Positions 28,571-38,647 of a stretch of DNA of 64,000 nt are shown here, piece after piece (the first letter of the stretch is position 1; each line of letters opens with the position of its first letter). The DNA lies in the NCBI GenBank assembly GCA_020348925.1, contig CP070758.1, positions 3,127,338 to 3,191,337 on the forward strand. Reading direction: 5' to 3'. The DNA comes from Gemmatimonadota bacterium. GTDB lineage: Bacteria; JBHIER01; G020348925. The position numbers were made by a program, and so were the translations under genes. Below the pieces are notes generated by a model that was not told the origin of the DNA, did no database searches, and worked only from the letters and a program-made list of their open reading frames with translations.

Positions 28571-29324
28571 GATTCATCACTTCCTTTGCCAGACTGAGGT
28601 AATTGTCAGCTCCCATCGATTGGGCATCGTAGAGGATGATGGGTTTTCCAAAACTGGGAGCTTCACTCAGGCGTATGTTTCTCCTGATAACGGTTCTGTA
28701 AACCCGATCCTTAAAAAAACTCCGCGCCTCCTCTGCGACTTGCTTTGAGAGTCTGACCCGCGAATCGAACATTGTCAGCAGAACCCCTTCAATTCTGAGA
28801 TTCGGATTGAGACGCCTTTGCACCAGCCGGATGGTATTGAGCAACTGACCCAATCCTTCCAGGGCGTAATACTCACATTGGATCGGAATAATCGCAGAGT
28901 CGGCCGCTGTCAAAGCGTTTAACGTCAAGAGACCCAAAGAAGGGGGACAATCGATAATAATATAACGATAATCACTCTTGATCCTTTCAAGGGCCTTTCG
29001 CAATTGCATCTCTCGTGCCTGCATCCCGACCAATTCCACTTCGGCCCCAATGAGCCTGATATGGGAGGGTACAAGCTGGAGATGGGCCAGTTCCGTGTGA
29101 TGCAGCGTCGCACCGAGAGATGCATCTCCCGTGAGCACCTCATAAATACATTCCATCTCAGGGCCAACCTCGATCCCCAGGCCGCTCGTGGCGTTGGCCT
29201 GGGGATCGACATCCACAAGCAACGTCGGTTCTTCGGCCACGGCGAGACAGGCTGAGAGATTGATTGCCGTGGTCGTCTTGCCCACGCCTCCCTTCTGATT
29301 GGCGATGACTATGGTCCTACTCAT
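28548..29324 (-). CDS. parA: Chromosome-partitioning ATPase ParA (Soj)
   Basis: The 258-residue product has the deviant Walker A KGGVGKTTTAINLS, Walker A' DVDPQANATSGLG and IIDCPPSLGLLT. These are full ParA/Soj features, and it is short, without the N-terminal helix-turn-helix of plasmid types, so it is the chromosomal form. It segregates origins with ParB. No clear ribosome site is seen before the ATG. It sits 60 bp after the OmpA-type gene. Confidence 0.96.
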   Translation of the reverse strand: MSRTIVIANQKGGVGKTTTAINLSACLAVAEEPTLLVDVDPQANATSGLGIEVGPEMECIYEVLTGDASLGATLHHTELAHLQLVPSHIRLIGAEVELVGMQAREMQLRKALERIKSDYRYIIIDCPPSLGLLTLNALTAADSAIIPIQCEYYALEGLGQLLNTIRLVQRRLNPNLRIEGVLLTMFDSRVRLSKQVAEEARSFFKDRVYRTVIRRNIRLSEAPSFGKPIILYDAQSMGADNYLSLAKEVMNHDEESLG

Positions 29325-29384
29325 ACTTGGGAGACACGCTTTTTCATTTCGAACTGGTCACTCCTTGGGTGGATACCCTGCCCC

Positions 29385-31388
29385 CTATCTCGATTCCAAA
29401 ATGACAAAATCGATTCTCCTGTTCAACTGACGCCCCTCTTCGGTGTCGTTGTCAGCCACTGGGCGTCTTTCACCAAAACCGACAGCGACAATGCGGTTGG
29501 GATTTATCTGATGTCTGGTTATCAAATAATTCCGCACGGAATTGGCCCGGGCTTCCGAAAGTTTCTGGTTGTATTCGTCACTGCCCTTACTGTCGGTATG
29601 GCCTTCGATTTGAACCTTGAGCTCCGGGATCTCTATCATGGTCTGAGCGGCATCATCCAGAATCGGATACGAGCCGGGTCGAATGGTCGATTTGTTGAAT
29701 TCGAACGTAATGCCACGGAGGCGGATAACTTCACCCTTTTTCGGAATTCGTCGCAAGGCGAAGTTTTGAAGGGTCGTCTTTCCGTCTTCGATCACGACAG
29801 GTACCATCTTTTCGACATACCCATTAACAACAGCCTTCACACGATACGTCGCCGGTGATACTTCCACGGAGTAAATGCCCTCTTGATCGGTCCGAACCGA
29901 GGGGATATCGGTATCGATAAAGGTAACAAGGCCCACCAACACGGAGTCGGAAGCTATGTCCGTCATCTGTCCTGTAAGTTTCCCCATGGGCACGATCTGC
30001 GGCTCGAGACTGAAGTTCTTCACCTCGGTCTCGTCCCTCTTAATGACGACCGGTTCCGAGAGCGTCAGATAACCCTCACATTCAACTCTGACGACGACCG
30101 TTCCCTCGGGTAACGTCACCTCATACATGCCGGTGGCGGGAACCGCCTTCACACTCTCCACCGCAATCTCCGGGAAAGTGAGCGTCGCTGAAATCGGTTC
30201 GTTTGTTCTCTTGTCGACAATCTTGCCAGTAATCTTTCCCTCCTTCGGTCTGGCCTTGAGAGCTAAGTCCAATTGCGTTCTCTTCCCCGCCCTGATCAGG
30301 ACCGCCTTCTTCGTCTGAGAATAGTAGTCGGGATTCGAAGCAAGGACCGTATACTCAGAGGGAGAAAGAGTGACTTCAAAAGCACCGGATAACTGATCGG
30401 TGGAAATATTTTGGACCATGGTGCCAGGAAAACTCACCACGGCCGAAATCGGCTCTCCCGTCTCCTCGTCGATCACTTTTCCAAAAAGAATCCCGGTCGT
30501 CGGCCGCAGCATCGAACCCACGCTGAAACCCAGAATCACATTCCAGTCTGGCTGTCCCGATTCCTCCGGTGATAGCCGAAAATCAACCGCCACGTCCAAC
30601 GGGATCGCCGGACCAAAAAGACGTACACCGGGGGTAACACGGAGGGCCATCTTCTCCTCGAGGAAATCCGCATCCGTATGCTCGCCTGTTATTTCCGCAA
30701 AGATGATCACTTTGGGACCGGCCTCGTATTCCACGCCACCCCCAAAGATGAATTGATTCGAAGCCGGACCGAACATGCCGGGAAAGAGACTATCCTCGTT
30801 GACAGCCACATACCCTCCGTTCAGATAACACCCAAACTTTTCGAAATTGAGGTCGACGAGCAACCGGCCTCCGCCATACGTCTCATCTCTGGTAAAAAAG
30901 CCCTTGCGAACACCAACCACCCCTTGGTCGCTACTCCCTGTGGGGAGAACGACGAACCCCTGCAGGCCAAAATGAATGAATTCGGATAACTCTCCAGGAT
31001 AGCTGAGCTTCAAACCCAACTGCGTATCTCCGATCCCCTCACTGTCCTTATACTGCTTTCTGGGCCAGGTCTGCCGACCGACATCACTCAAAAAGAGAGT
31101 GGCCCCGGACACCTCCAGAAAATCCGTAATGCCGTAGGTGAGCCCAATATGGGTCGTCAAGTAGTACGCCTTGCCTGTGGCATCCGGTCTGTCAATTGGA
31201 ATATACACATCTTTTTCATACCGACCTTCGTTGTGAAGGTTCACGGTCAACAGACCTTGACAGCAGCTTCGTGCCGAATGAACTCGAAGCAGACCTTGTT
31301 GACCGTACATCGTTACCCCAGCCTGGGCCAAACAAAATGCGAACAAAACGGTAAGCAGGCTCGAGGCAATCAGTATCTTTTTCTTCAT
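29385..31388 (-). CDS. Outer-membrane OmpA-family protein with three carboxypeptidase-regulatory-like modules
   Basis: The 667-residue product from ATG 31388 (AAGGAGT site) has a signal peptide (MKKKILIASSLLTVLFAF .. AQA). Residues 25-295 look like an outer-membrane beta-barrel (alternating strands, TYGITDFLEVSG, GVEYEAGPKVIIFAEITGE). Three beta-sandwich modules of about 80 residues follow (299-380, 383-465, 468-545), each with a G.(V/I/M).D..(T)..P(I).A/G...F start. The C-terminal 555-667 is an OmpA peptidoglycan-binding domain (GHTDSKGSDEYN, LSEARANSVRNYL, QLNRRIDFV). It would tie the outer membrane to the wall. The long open frame upstream to 31478 has no ribosome site. Confidence 0.9.
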   Translation of the reverse strand: MKKKILIASSLLTVLFAFCLAQAGVTMYGQQGLLRVHSARSCCQGLLTVNLHNEGRYEKDVYIPIDRPDATGKAYYLTTHIGLTYGITDFLEVSGATLFLSDVGRQTWPRKQYKDSEGIGDTQLGLKLSYPGELSEFIHFGLQGFVVLPTGSSDQGVVGVRKGFFTRDETYGGGRLLVDLNFEKFGCYLNGGYVAVNEDSLFPGMFGPASNQFIFGGGVEYEAGPKVIIFAEITGEHTDADFLEEKMALRVTPGVRLFGPAIPLDVAVDFRLSPEESGQPDWNVILGFSVGSMLRPTTGILFGKVIDEETGEPISAVVSFPGTMVQNISTDQLSGAFEVTLSPSEYTVLASNPDYYSQTKKAVLIRAGKRTQLDLALKARPKEGKITGKIVDKRTNEPISATLTFPEIAVESVKAVPATGMYEVTLPEGTVVVRVECEGYLTLSEPVVIKRDETEVKNFSLEPQIVPMGKLTGQMTDIASDSVLVGLVTFIDTDIPSVRTDQEGIYSVEVSPATYRVKAVVNGYVEKMVPVVIEDGKTTLQNFALRRIPKKGEVIRLRGITFEFNKSTIRPGSYPILDDAAQTMIEIPELKVQIEGHTDSKGSDEYNQKLSEARANSVRNYLITRHQINPNRIVAVGFGERRPVADNDTEEGRQLNRRIDFVILESR

Positions 31389-31532
31389 TTTCGATACTCC
31401 TTCCTGTGAAGTATTTTTACTCGAAGTGCTCAACAACTGCGTAATGCAACAAATATATAGGAAAGTTTGATCTTTCAATTCTAGACCTCCTCCTTGAATA
31501 GATGTTCAAATGCCTCTTACCAAATACTCTAT

Positions 31533-34259
31533 TCACCTCCTTTTTGGTTGTTTCATCTCTTTCACAACTGCTTGGGCAGCAGCCAGACGGGCGATGGGCA
31601 CCCGAAACGGAGAGCATGAAACGTAATTCATGCCCGCTCGATGACAGAACTCCACGGAAGCAGGATCTCCTCCGTGTTCGCCACAAATCCCCACCTTCAA
31701 ATTGGGGCGGGTCCTACGACCTTTCTTTATTCCAAGCTCTACCAATTGACCGACACCTGCTTGATCCAGTGATTGAAACGGATCATCCGGCAGAATCCCT
31801 TTGACGATATAATCATGAAGAAACTTGCCCACATCGTCCCGGCTGTAGCCGAAGGTCATTTGAGTCAGGTCGTTTGTGCCGAAGGAAAAGAACTCGGCCA
31901 CTTCGGCGATGTCGTCGGCGATCAGTGCCGCCCTGGGGATTTCAATCATAGTCCCGACGGAATAGTTCACTCTCACTCCGGTTTTCTCGATGACCGCCTC
32001 AGCCGCATCAACGACGACTTTTCTTTGGTTCTCCAGCTCCTCCTTGGTTCCCACGAGGGGAATCATTATCTCGGGATAGACCTTGACCCCACCTTTGACC
32101 AGGCGACAGGCCGCTTCCATGATGGCCTGCGCCTGCATGTGCGTAATTTCCGGAAAGGCTACGCCCAGACGGCAGCCGCGATGGCCCATCATGGGATTGG
32201 CCTCGTGCAGAGCCTCGATTTTCGTTCTGACGTGCTTGAGGGGAAGGCCCAGATCGCGGGCCAACTCTCTCTGCGCCGCCTCATCCTGGGGTAAAAACTC
32301 ATGAAGAGGCGGATCCAAGGTGCGCACGGTGACCGGCAGACCGGCCATGGCTCGAAAGATTCCGGCGAAATCCCTCCGGTGAAGGGGAAGAAGCTTTTTC
32401 AGCGCTCTCCGCCGGCCATCTTCCGTATCCGCCAGAATCATCTCACGCACGGCCGTTATCCTCCCCGGGCCGAAGAACATGTGTTCGGTTCGGCACAGAC
32501 CTATGCCTTCCGCTCCCAGCCTCCGCGCCGTAGTCGCATCCTCGGGACGGTCCGCATTGGTCCGGACGCCCAAGCGTCTGACGCCATCGGCCCATTTCAT
32601 CAGATCCGTATAGGCTCGATTTCGCTCCGGATCGACAGCAATGAGAGGCAATGCTCCGGCGTAGACCGATCCCGTTGTTCCGTTGAGCGTAATCCAATCC
32701 CCCTCCTTCAAGATGCGTCCATCGACATGCAGCCTCTTCTTCGCACCCTGAATGTTCAAAGCACCGCACCCCACAATACAGCACTTGCCCCAGCCGCGGG
32801 CGACGAGAGCAGCGTGACTCGTCATCCCACCCGTGGCCGTCAGAATCGCCTCGGCGGCATGCATCCCGGCAACGTCCTCAGCGCTCGTTTCCGTTCGAAC
32901 CAGAATAACCTTTTTGCCTGCCCGGGCCCACGTTTCAGCCTGTTCCGGGGTGAAGACGATCTGCCCGGAAGCCCCCCCCGGCCCTGCCGGGAGCCCCGTG
33001 GCCAAGAGATCGGCCTTGCGTTCGGCTTTCGGATCGATCATAGGGTGGAGAAGCTCATCCAGTTGATGCGGTCCGACCCGCAACAGTGCCTCCTCCCTGG
33101 AAATGAGTCGCTGGCGGCACATATCCACCGCCATCTTCACCGCCGCCACACCATTTCGCTTGCCAACCCGGGTCTGGAGAATATAGAGGGTCCCGTGCTC
33201 GATGGTGAATTCGAGATCCTGCATGTCCCGATAGTGTTTTTCGAGCCTATTCCGGACGCCCATCAGCTGTCTGTATAATTGAGGCATCAATCGCTCGAGA
33301 GAGGGAAGATGTTTCGACGCCTCGGTTTTGGATGTCTCATTGATCGCCTGTGGCGTTCTCGTCCCAGCCACCACATCCTCCCCCTGGGCGTTGACCAAGA
33401 ACTCCCCGTAGAAGTTGTTTTCTCCGGTGGCCGGATTCCGGGTGAAAGCCACACCGGTGGCGGAATGCTCACCCATGTTTCCGAAGACCATGGTCTGGAC
33501 GTTGACGGCGGTTCCCCATCCATCCGGAATCCCCTCGATCCTTCGATAGGATACGGCCCGCTTGCCCATCCACGATCGAAAGACGGCCCCCACGGCCATC
33601 CACAGCTGCTCTCGCGCATCTTCGGGAAAATCGACCTTCAGAACGTTCTTGACCTTTTGTCGAAAGAGCGCGCACAGCTTCTTGAGATCTTCGGCATCCA
33701 GTCCGGTATCGTCCTTGATCCCTCGGGCTTTTTTCATCTTGCCCATTTCATGCTCGAGCTGCTGACGAATACCGACCCCGCCTTTCGGTTCGATTCCCGC
33801 CGCCTTCTCCAACACGACATCGGAAAACATCATGATGAGCCGGCGATAGGCGTCGTAGGCGAAGCGTTCGTTTCCGCTTCTGGCGACGAGACCGGGCAGC
33901 GTTTTTTCTGTCAGCCCGATGTTGAGCACCGTCTCCATCATACCGGGCATTGAAACTCTGGCCCCGGACCTGACCGAAAAGAGGAGAGGGTTCGAGGGAT
34001 CACCGAAGGTGCGTCCCATCAGTTTTTCAACCCGCGCCAGTGTCTGTTCAACTTCACTTTTCAACCCGCGGGGATATTTCCCCCCGGTCCGCATGTAGTG
34101 GGTACAGCTTTCAGTGGACAGGGTAAAACCTGGAGGAACCGGGATGCCCAAGCGTGACATTTCGGCCAGATTGGCCCCCTTTCCCCCCAGAAGGTTCTTC
34201 ATGGTGGCATGCCCGTCAGCCCTGCCATCACCGAAAAAATAGACATACTTTTGTGCCAC
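31533..34259 (-). CDS. ppdK: Pyruvate, phosphate dikinase
   Basis: The 908-residue enzyme has all three regions: an N-terminal ATP-grasp domain (GGKGANLAEM, VPPGFTLSTE), the swivelling histidine domain with GGMTSHAALVARGWGKCC (phospho-His), and the C-terminal PEP/pyruvate barrel ending with the CGEHGGDPASVEFC catalytic cysteine loop. It interconverts ATP + Pi + pyruvate and AMP + PPi + PEP, reversibly linking glycolysis and gluconeogenesis, and is common in anaerobes. Translation starts at a GTG (34259) behind GGAGGT. A good promoter lies at 34329-34357, so it is probably its own transcription unit. Confidence 0.97.
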   Translation of the reverse strand: MAQKYVYFFGDGRADGHATMKNLLGGKGANLAEMSRLGIPVPPGFTLSTESCTHYMRTGGKYPRGLKSEVEQTLARVEKLMGRTFGDPSNPLLFSVRSGARVSMPGMMETVLNIGLTEKTLPGLVARSGNERFAYDAYRRLIMMFSDVVLEKAAGIEPKGGVGIRQQLEHEMGKMKKARGIKDDTGLDAEDLKKLCALFRQKVKNVLKVDFPEDAREQLWMAVGAVFRSWMGKRAVSYRRIEGIPDGWGTAVNVQTMVFGNMGEHSATGVAFTRNPATGENNFYGEFLVNAQGEDVVAGTRTPQAINETSKTEASKHLPSLERLMPQLYRQLMGVRNRLEKHYRDMQDLEFTIEHGTLYILQTRVGKRNGVAAVKMAVDMCRQRLISREEALLRVGPHQLDELLHPMIDPKAERKADLLATGLPAGPGGASGQIVFTPEQAETWARAGKKVILVRTETSAEDVAGMHAAEAILTATGGMTSHAALVARGWGKCCIVGCGALNIQGAKKRLHVDGRILKEGDWITLNGTTGSVYAGALPLIAVDPERNRAYTDLMKWADGVRRLGVRTNADRPEDATTARRLGAEGIGLCRTEHMFFGPGRITAVREMILADTEDGRRRALKKLLPLHRRDFAGIFRAMAGLPVTVRTLDPPLHEFLPQDEAAQRELARDLGLPLKHVRTKIEALHEANPMMGHRGCRLGVAFPEITHMQAQAIMEAACRLVKGGVKVYPEIMIPLVGTKEELENQRKVVVDAAEAVIEKTGVRVNYSVGTMIEIPRAALIADDIAEVAEFFSFGTNDLTQMTFGYSRDDVGKFLHDYIVKGILPDDPFQSLDQAGVGQLVELGIKKGRRTRPNLKVGICGEHGGDPASVEFCHRAGMNYVSCSPFRVPIARLAAAQAVVKEMKQPKRR

Positions 34260-34328
34260 TCACACCTCCAGTTCTTGCACGTCCATAAAATTTATCGCGA
34301 AATTTCTCAATCGATTCTTAATGGGACA

Positions 34329-34357
34329 AATATATCGAAGGGGATAAAAAATTGCAA
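34329..34357 (-). promoter_or_regulatory. ppdK promoter
   Basis: On the minus strand TTGCAA (34352-34357), a 17-bp spacer and TATATT (34329-34334), giving a leader of about 60 nt before the ppdK GTG. Confidence 0.6.
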
Positions 34358-34570
34358 TGAGAAAATTGAATTTTTGGTTCCATAGAAAAATTAAAGAACC
34401 CTCATTCGATGAATTCATAAACAACTATGGTGCACTACTTACAGAAATGGCTATGTTGAGCTTTCGTCTTTGAGCTGACCTGAGGAATTTGTCGGGTTTG
34501 GAATACATATCATAGCGAATTGCAATCGTCTCTCTGTCTCAGTGTCTCTGGGGCGAAGCATCCGGGCGAA

Positions 34571-34606
34571 ACAAAAGAGGTAGAGCGGGTGCTCTACCTC
34601 TTTTGT
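34571..34606 (-). terminator. Strong hairpin terminator of the surface-protein cluster
   Basis: ACAAAAGAGGTAGAGC pairs perfectly with its complement across a 4-nt loop (16 bp). The minus-strand arm ends CUCUUUUGUUU, giving a U-rich foot 25 nt past the stop of the 1317-residue gene. Being symmetrical, it could act in both directions. Confidence 0.85.
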
Positions 34607-34630
34607 CAGAAGATGTGGTTTCCCTTGATT

Positions 34631-37600
34631 CTATTTTATCAGCACCATCCTTCGGGTTTCGAGAAAATCACCGGCTTCGAACTCGTAAAAGTACACACCG
34701 CTCGGGAGATCGGCCCCGGCATCATCCCTTCCGTCCCAGCGCACGCTGTACCGTCCGGCAGCCCTCACTCCATCAACAAGAATCCGCACAGACTGACCGA
34801 GAAGGTTATAGATCTGGAGCCGGACATGACCGGTCTCGGGAAATCCGAACTGAATCTCGGTCTCGGGATTGAAGGGATTGGGATAATTCTGCGAAAGGTG
34901 ATACGTTGACGGAATGGCATCGGTTCCGATGGTCAGATGAACATTCCGGTTCATCAGGGGAATGGTGCGGTTCATGATATCCCTCAATCCTGAGGTCTCA
35001 ATACGGATGTCGGTGGTGCCTTCTCGTTTCGGCGTGAACCTCAGGACGGCCACCGTACCGGATCCGTCGACGCCAAGCGGTTGTCCACCCAAAGCAACGA
35101 CGCTTATTTCGATCGATCCGTGATGGGCGTCCACGCCTTTCACCATCGAAATGAGCGCGCCGTTGTTGCCCAGAAACGGGCCCTGCTCAACGTCAGCGAC
35201 CTCCAAGATGTCGGGATCGAACCGAACCTGCGCCATCGCTCCCAAAAGACGGTTGACCTGTTCAACCTCAAGACGGAGCGCAAACACCTCCCCTACCGGG
35301 ACAGACGCCTCAGCCTTGAGCATGACCAGGGCTTGACCCGCCATCTCCGGATCGGAGACATATTTCGCCCCACCGCCTCTGACCGCCTCCTTGTACCAGT
35401 TGTACATCAGGGCGAACACCACGTGATCCTCAAAATCGATGACACCTTCTCCGGGAAACGGATAGTTCGTCTTGGACCAGGGCGGGCTTCCGGCACCGCC
35501 GGGACCGGGATATCTGGCCACATCCCCGGTCAGATCGTCCGGATCGGCGTTCCAGTATTGGAGAAACAGGGCGTAGTCGGCGAAATCGACATCGTCATCG
35601 TTATCGAAATCACACAGCAGATCTCCATCCCCTATGCCCTCAAACCGCCCGTCATCGTGGGTCACGTCAATGGTCGCATTGAGCGTGTCGCGCAGGGTGT
35701 AGTTTCCAAAAGGAAGATCACTGGACGGATCCGCCACTTTGGCCTTAAAGGTCAGTTTGGCAATGGTCCCGCCTCCGGATATCCCCTTCGGAATCCCCCC
35801 CAAAAGAGAAAACTCAACGGAACCGGTCCCGTTCGTGTTATCAAAATCAGACATGAACCCCGTATTGTCCGGGTTGTTCTGGTACAGAAAACTCCCTTCG
35901 GATATACTCAACAGCTCCACCTTGTTCGTCACGAAGAAGAAGGTGATGCTGGCTCCCAACAGGTTTTTTACATCCCTGATTTTCAGATGGACAACTGAGG
36001 AGACCGATCCGAAGAGATAGCATGGATCCGGTTCGAAATAGAGTTGCGCCGTTGCAGAAGAGCCTATTGTTTTAAAAACTTCATTGTTCCCCTCGTTCCA
36101 CTCCTCGACGGCTCCATCAGGATCGATACGGACATAGATATCGTGGGCATCAAGGTCCGGCATGGTCCATGAAATCTGAACGGTTCTGCTGTCACCGTCG
36201 GTGAGATTGAACACCTCCTGGTCGCTGCCGATGGGATTGACAACGACGTCCGGATCACCGTCGTAGAATCGAATCGTGACTGCAGCCACTGTGGCGCCTT
36301 GATCGGTGTGACAATGGATCGTTGCCGAAATGGTGACACTCTCCCCCATATTTGGAAACATGTTGGAAATGGTGAGGTCGTCCGTCGCGATGCTGAGATC
36401 TCTCAGTGACGTCCAAACCGAGGTGGTTTGCGATTCTCCTATGGCTCCGTTCGAATCGGTCACTCTGAGGCGCACAAAGCCCGAGTATTCCACATTCCAG
36501 GTCATGGTGGTGGTCACACCTGTGGCATCGTCGTATGCATCATCCCCATCCAGATCCCACTCGTACAACACAATGTTGTCTCCCTGATCAGGATCGTATG
36601 AGCCGCTCCCATCAAAGGTGATCTGTTGGCCGACGTGGGCCGCGTAGGGGCCTCCGGCATCGGCCACGGGGGGATGGTTGCCTCGGTTCACAATGATCGC
36701 ATGTTCGTCGGTGTCGGTCATCGTGGGACTGCTATCGTCCGTCACCTGAAGGGTCACATAGACCGTATCCCGATCGACCCCGAGGGGCAATGAGTAGCCA
36801 GACCCGTTTGTCACCGCTTTGCCCTCGGCATCCGGATTGTTCCAATTGACCCCGTCGGATTTATCGAAATCCCACTTCCAGGAGAGGATATGTTTGTCCG
36901 GATCCTGATGCCACGACTGGGAGCCATCGAGGTCCACCGGGCTGTTCGGGGGCACAGAATCGGCGGCCACGACGACGGCAACCGGGGGCAGCTCGAACAC
37001 CCCGGGACTGAGAATGAGGACGCCAAAAGCCGTCGACAACTCCTCAATCGATCCCCCCCAACCACTCCACTGACCCACAGGCCAACTCCCATTCATATCA
37101 TGACCATAGCTGGCATCGTAGATCAGATAATCGACGTATTCGTCATACCAGTTGTGGGCTCCAATGGTGACAATATTGGAGCCATCGGGGTATCGAATGG
37201 TCCGACAGCCTTTGGCCACGGCGTACATGCCGTAATAATTACCGTTCATATGCTCCCGCCAGCCGTATTCATCGGACGTATCATTCCAGTGGTTGACCAT
37301 AAACTGGATCGCATTTTCGATGGCCGTGTCACTGGCGGATGTCTTCAGATAGGAATGGGAGCAGATCGCAGCACCCGTCTTTGTGATATTATCGATCTCC
37401 TCATCATAGGTGTAACCAAAGCCTCCAAAATCATCGCTTCTCGGATTCTTCACCTGGCTGTTGTACAACCATTTTGCCAGCTCCGTCTTGACAAAACCCG
37501 AGGCCACTATGCCCCACGAGTTTTCCGCCGCTTCGAGAGCCAGGGCCGGCCACTGCACGGCGGAATTATCGCTGCTGCCGTAATCAGCCGTGCTGGAAGA

Positions 37601-38584
37601 ATACCGCCACCCGCCCCGACCGGCGCGGGTCGTATCCGTCTGGCTCCAGACCAGACAGTCCGCAGCGTTGATCATGAACTGGCGATACGTGACGCCGTTG
37701 ACATAGGTCTGCGGCCCGGACGTGATGACGGCATCCGGGGTGTTGCTGGCTACGATGGCCAACAGCGCAATCCCGTTGGCGTAGTTGTTGCTCGTCACAT
37801 ACGTCCCTTTTCCATCCCCATTCGCGTCCGGATCTCCGGCAAGCTGCATCCCGATATCCACCACCCCGACATGAGAAGAGGCAAAAAGCCAGTCCAGACC
37901 CAACTTGACATACTCAGCATAAATGTCCGTATCGATATCATTGGCCGGGAGATGCCCCTGGTTCTCAAAAGCCAAAATACACAGACCGGTGGTGCCCACC
38001 CCGTACTCGTAGGACGTTGTATACCAGTAGCCCTGCGAATACTGTTGCGTATAGAGGTAGCGAAGACCGTCTTCGATGGCGGCCAGTCGCCTGGTTTCGG
38101 TCACATCGGCCAGAACATTGATCCGAACCTCATCGGAGTCCGAGGCCCCGTCACCGTCGGTAACCGTCAGCCTGGCCGTCTTCACTCCGAAGGTCGTAAA
38201 CGTGTGGTTCACGGCGATGTAATGATCATCTGTCACCGTTCCGGTATAGACACTGTCTCCGACAACCCATTCGTACGTTCCTGTCCCCGAATCGCCCCAG
38301 TGGACATTGCCCCAGACGACGATTTCACGATTGGGCCACGTGTAGTACGTCGGCATCACGTTGACCCGCGGATCCGAATTTGCGTTCTTCATCGCCCCTC
38401 TCCAAGTGCTGGCCGGATCGATCTGTGTCTCCTCACGCACCTGCGGAACCGAGGGTCGATATGTCTTCAATAAGTCCTTCGCTCTCTTCAGCACGGCGTC
38501 CTCTTGGCCGATTCCCAACGAACAAAAAGACATCAGGACGATGAGACTTAAGGCACTCACGGCAAAACGATTTGATCGAAACAT
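34631..38584 (-). CDS. Secreted toroid/PKD/CARDB/cohesin/dockerin protein with sorting domain
   Basis: This is a 1317-residue mosaic. Rough layout: signal peptide 1-26; PKD-like 75-155; alpha/alpha toroid related to prenyltransferase/squalene-oxidase repeats 165-525 (GLRYLYTQQ, GLDWLF, QWPALALEAAE); PKD pair 530-720 (SWKWDFD, YEWDLDGDD); CARDB-like 728-840; cohesin-like 845-975; dockerin-like Ca-binding pair 988-1065 (CDFDNDDDVDFADY, GEGVIDFEDHVVF); second cohesin-like 1085-1220; FlgD-like sorting domain 1228-1317 ([15 protein letters not shown]). GGAGG precedes the ATG. It is the last gene of the TonB-receptor cluster. The toroid lacks an obvious DxDD cyclase motif, so a terpene cyclase role is unlikely. 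Function is unknown, probably surface scaffolding or ligand capture. Confidence 0.9.
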   Translation of the reverse strand: MFRSNRFAVSALSLIVLMSFCSLGIGQEDAVLKRAKDLLKTYRPSVPQVREETQIDPASTWRGAMKNANSDPRVNVMPTYYTWPNREIVVWGNVHWGDSGTGTYEWVVGDSVYTGTVTDDHYIAVNHTFTTFGVKTARLTVTDGDGASDSDEVRINVLADVTETRRLAAIEDGLRYLYTQQYSQGYWYTTSYEYGVGTTGLCILAFENQGHLPANDIDTDIYAEYVKLGLDWLFASSHVGVVDIGMQLAGDPDANGDGKGTYVTSNNYANGIALLAIVASNTPDAVITSGPQTYVNGVTYRQFMINAADCLVWSQTDTTRAGRGGWRYSSSTADYGSSDNSAVQWPALALEAAENSWGIVASGFVKTELAKWLYNSQVKNPRSDDFGGFGYTYDEEIDNITKTGAAICSHSYLKTSASDTAIENAIQFMVNHWNDTSDEYGWREHMNGNYYGMYAVAKGCRTIRYPDGSNIVTIGAHNWYDEYVDYLIYDASYGHDMNGSWPVGQWSGWGGSIEELSTAFGVLILSPGVFELPPVAVVVAADSVPPNSPVDLDGSQSWHQDPDKHILSWKWDFDKSDGVNWNNPDAEGKAVTNGSGYSLPLGVDRDTVYVTLQVTDDSSPTMTDTDEHAIIVNRGNHPPVADAGGPYAAHVGQQITFDGSGSYDPDQGDNIVLYEWDLDGDDAYDDATGVTTTMTWNVEYSGFVRLRVTDSNGAIGESQTTSVWTSLRDLSIATDDLTISNMFPNMGESVTISATIHCHTDQGATVAAVTIRFYDGDPDVVVNPIGSDQEVFNLTDGDSRTVQISWTMPDLDAHDIYVRIDPDGAVEEWNEGNNEVFKTIGSSATAQLYFEPDPCYLFGSVSSVVHLKIRDVKNLLGASITFFFVTNKVELLSISEGSFLYQNNPDNTGFMSDFDNTNGTGSVEFSLLGGIPKGISGGGTIAKLTFKAKVADPSSDLPFGNYTLRDTLNATIDVTHDDGRFEGIGDGDLLCDFDNDDDVDFADYALFLQYWNADPDDLTGDVARYPGPGGAGSPPWSKTNYPFPGEGVIDFEDHVVFALMYNWYKEAVRGGGAKYVSDPEMAGQALVMLKAEASVPVGEVFALRLEVEQVNRLLGAMAQVRFDPDILEVADVEQGPFLGNNGALISMVKGVDAHHGSIEISVVALGGQPLGVDGSGTVAVLRFTPKREGTTDIRIETSGLRDIMNRTIPLMNRNVHLTIGTDAIPSTYHLSQNYPNPFNPETEIQFGFPETGHVRLQIYNLLGQSVRILVDGVRAAGRYSVRWDGRDDAGADLPSGVYFYEFEAGDFLETRRMVLIK

Positions 38585-38647
38585 GATTCACAATCCTCCT
38601 TTTGAGCAGGCCATTCTGAAAGAATTCGATTATGAGACCGCGGTCCG

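Larger units (their letters stand above)
34260..34630. other. Intergenic region with terminator and ppdK promoter
   Basis: This 371-bp gap contains the perfect 16-bp terminator stem at 34571-34606 and the ppdK promoter at 34329-34357. The rest is AT-rich and shows no coding frame. Confidence 0.7.

Noticed and set aside
36890-38473. 527-codon plus-strand open frame
   Set aside because: Antisense to the toroid part of the 1317-residue protein; no protein-like features.
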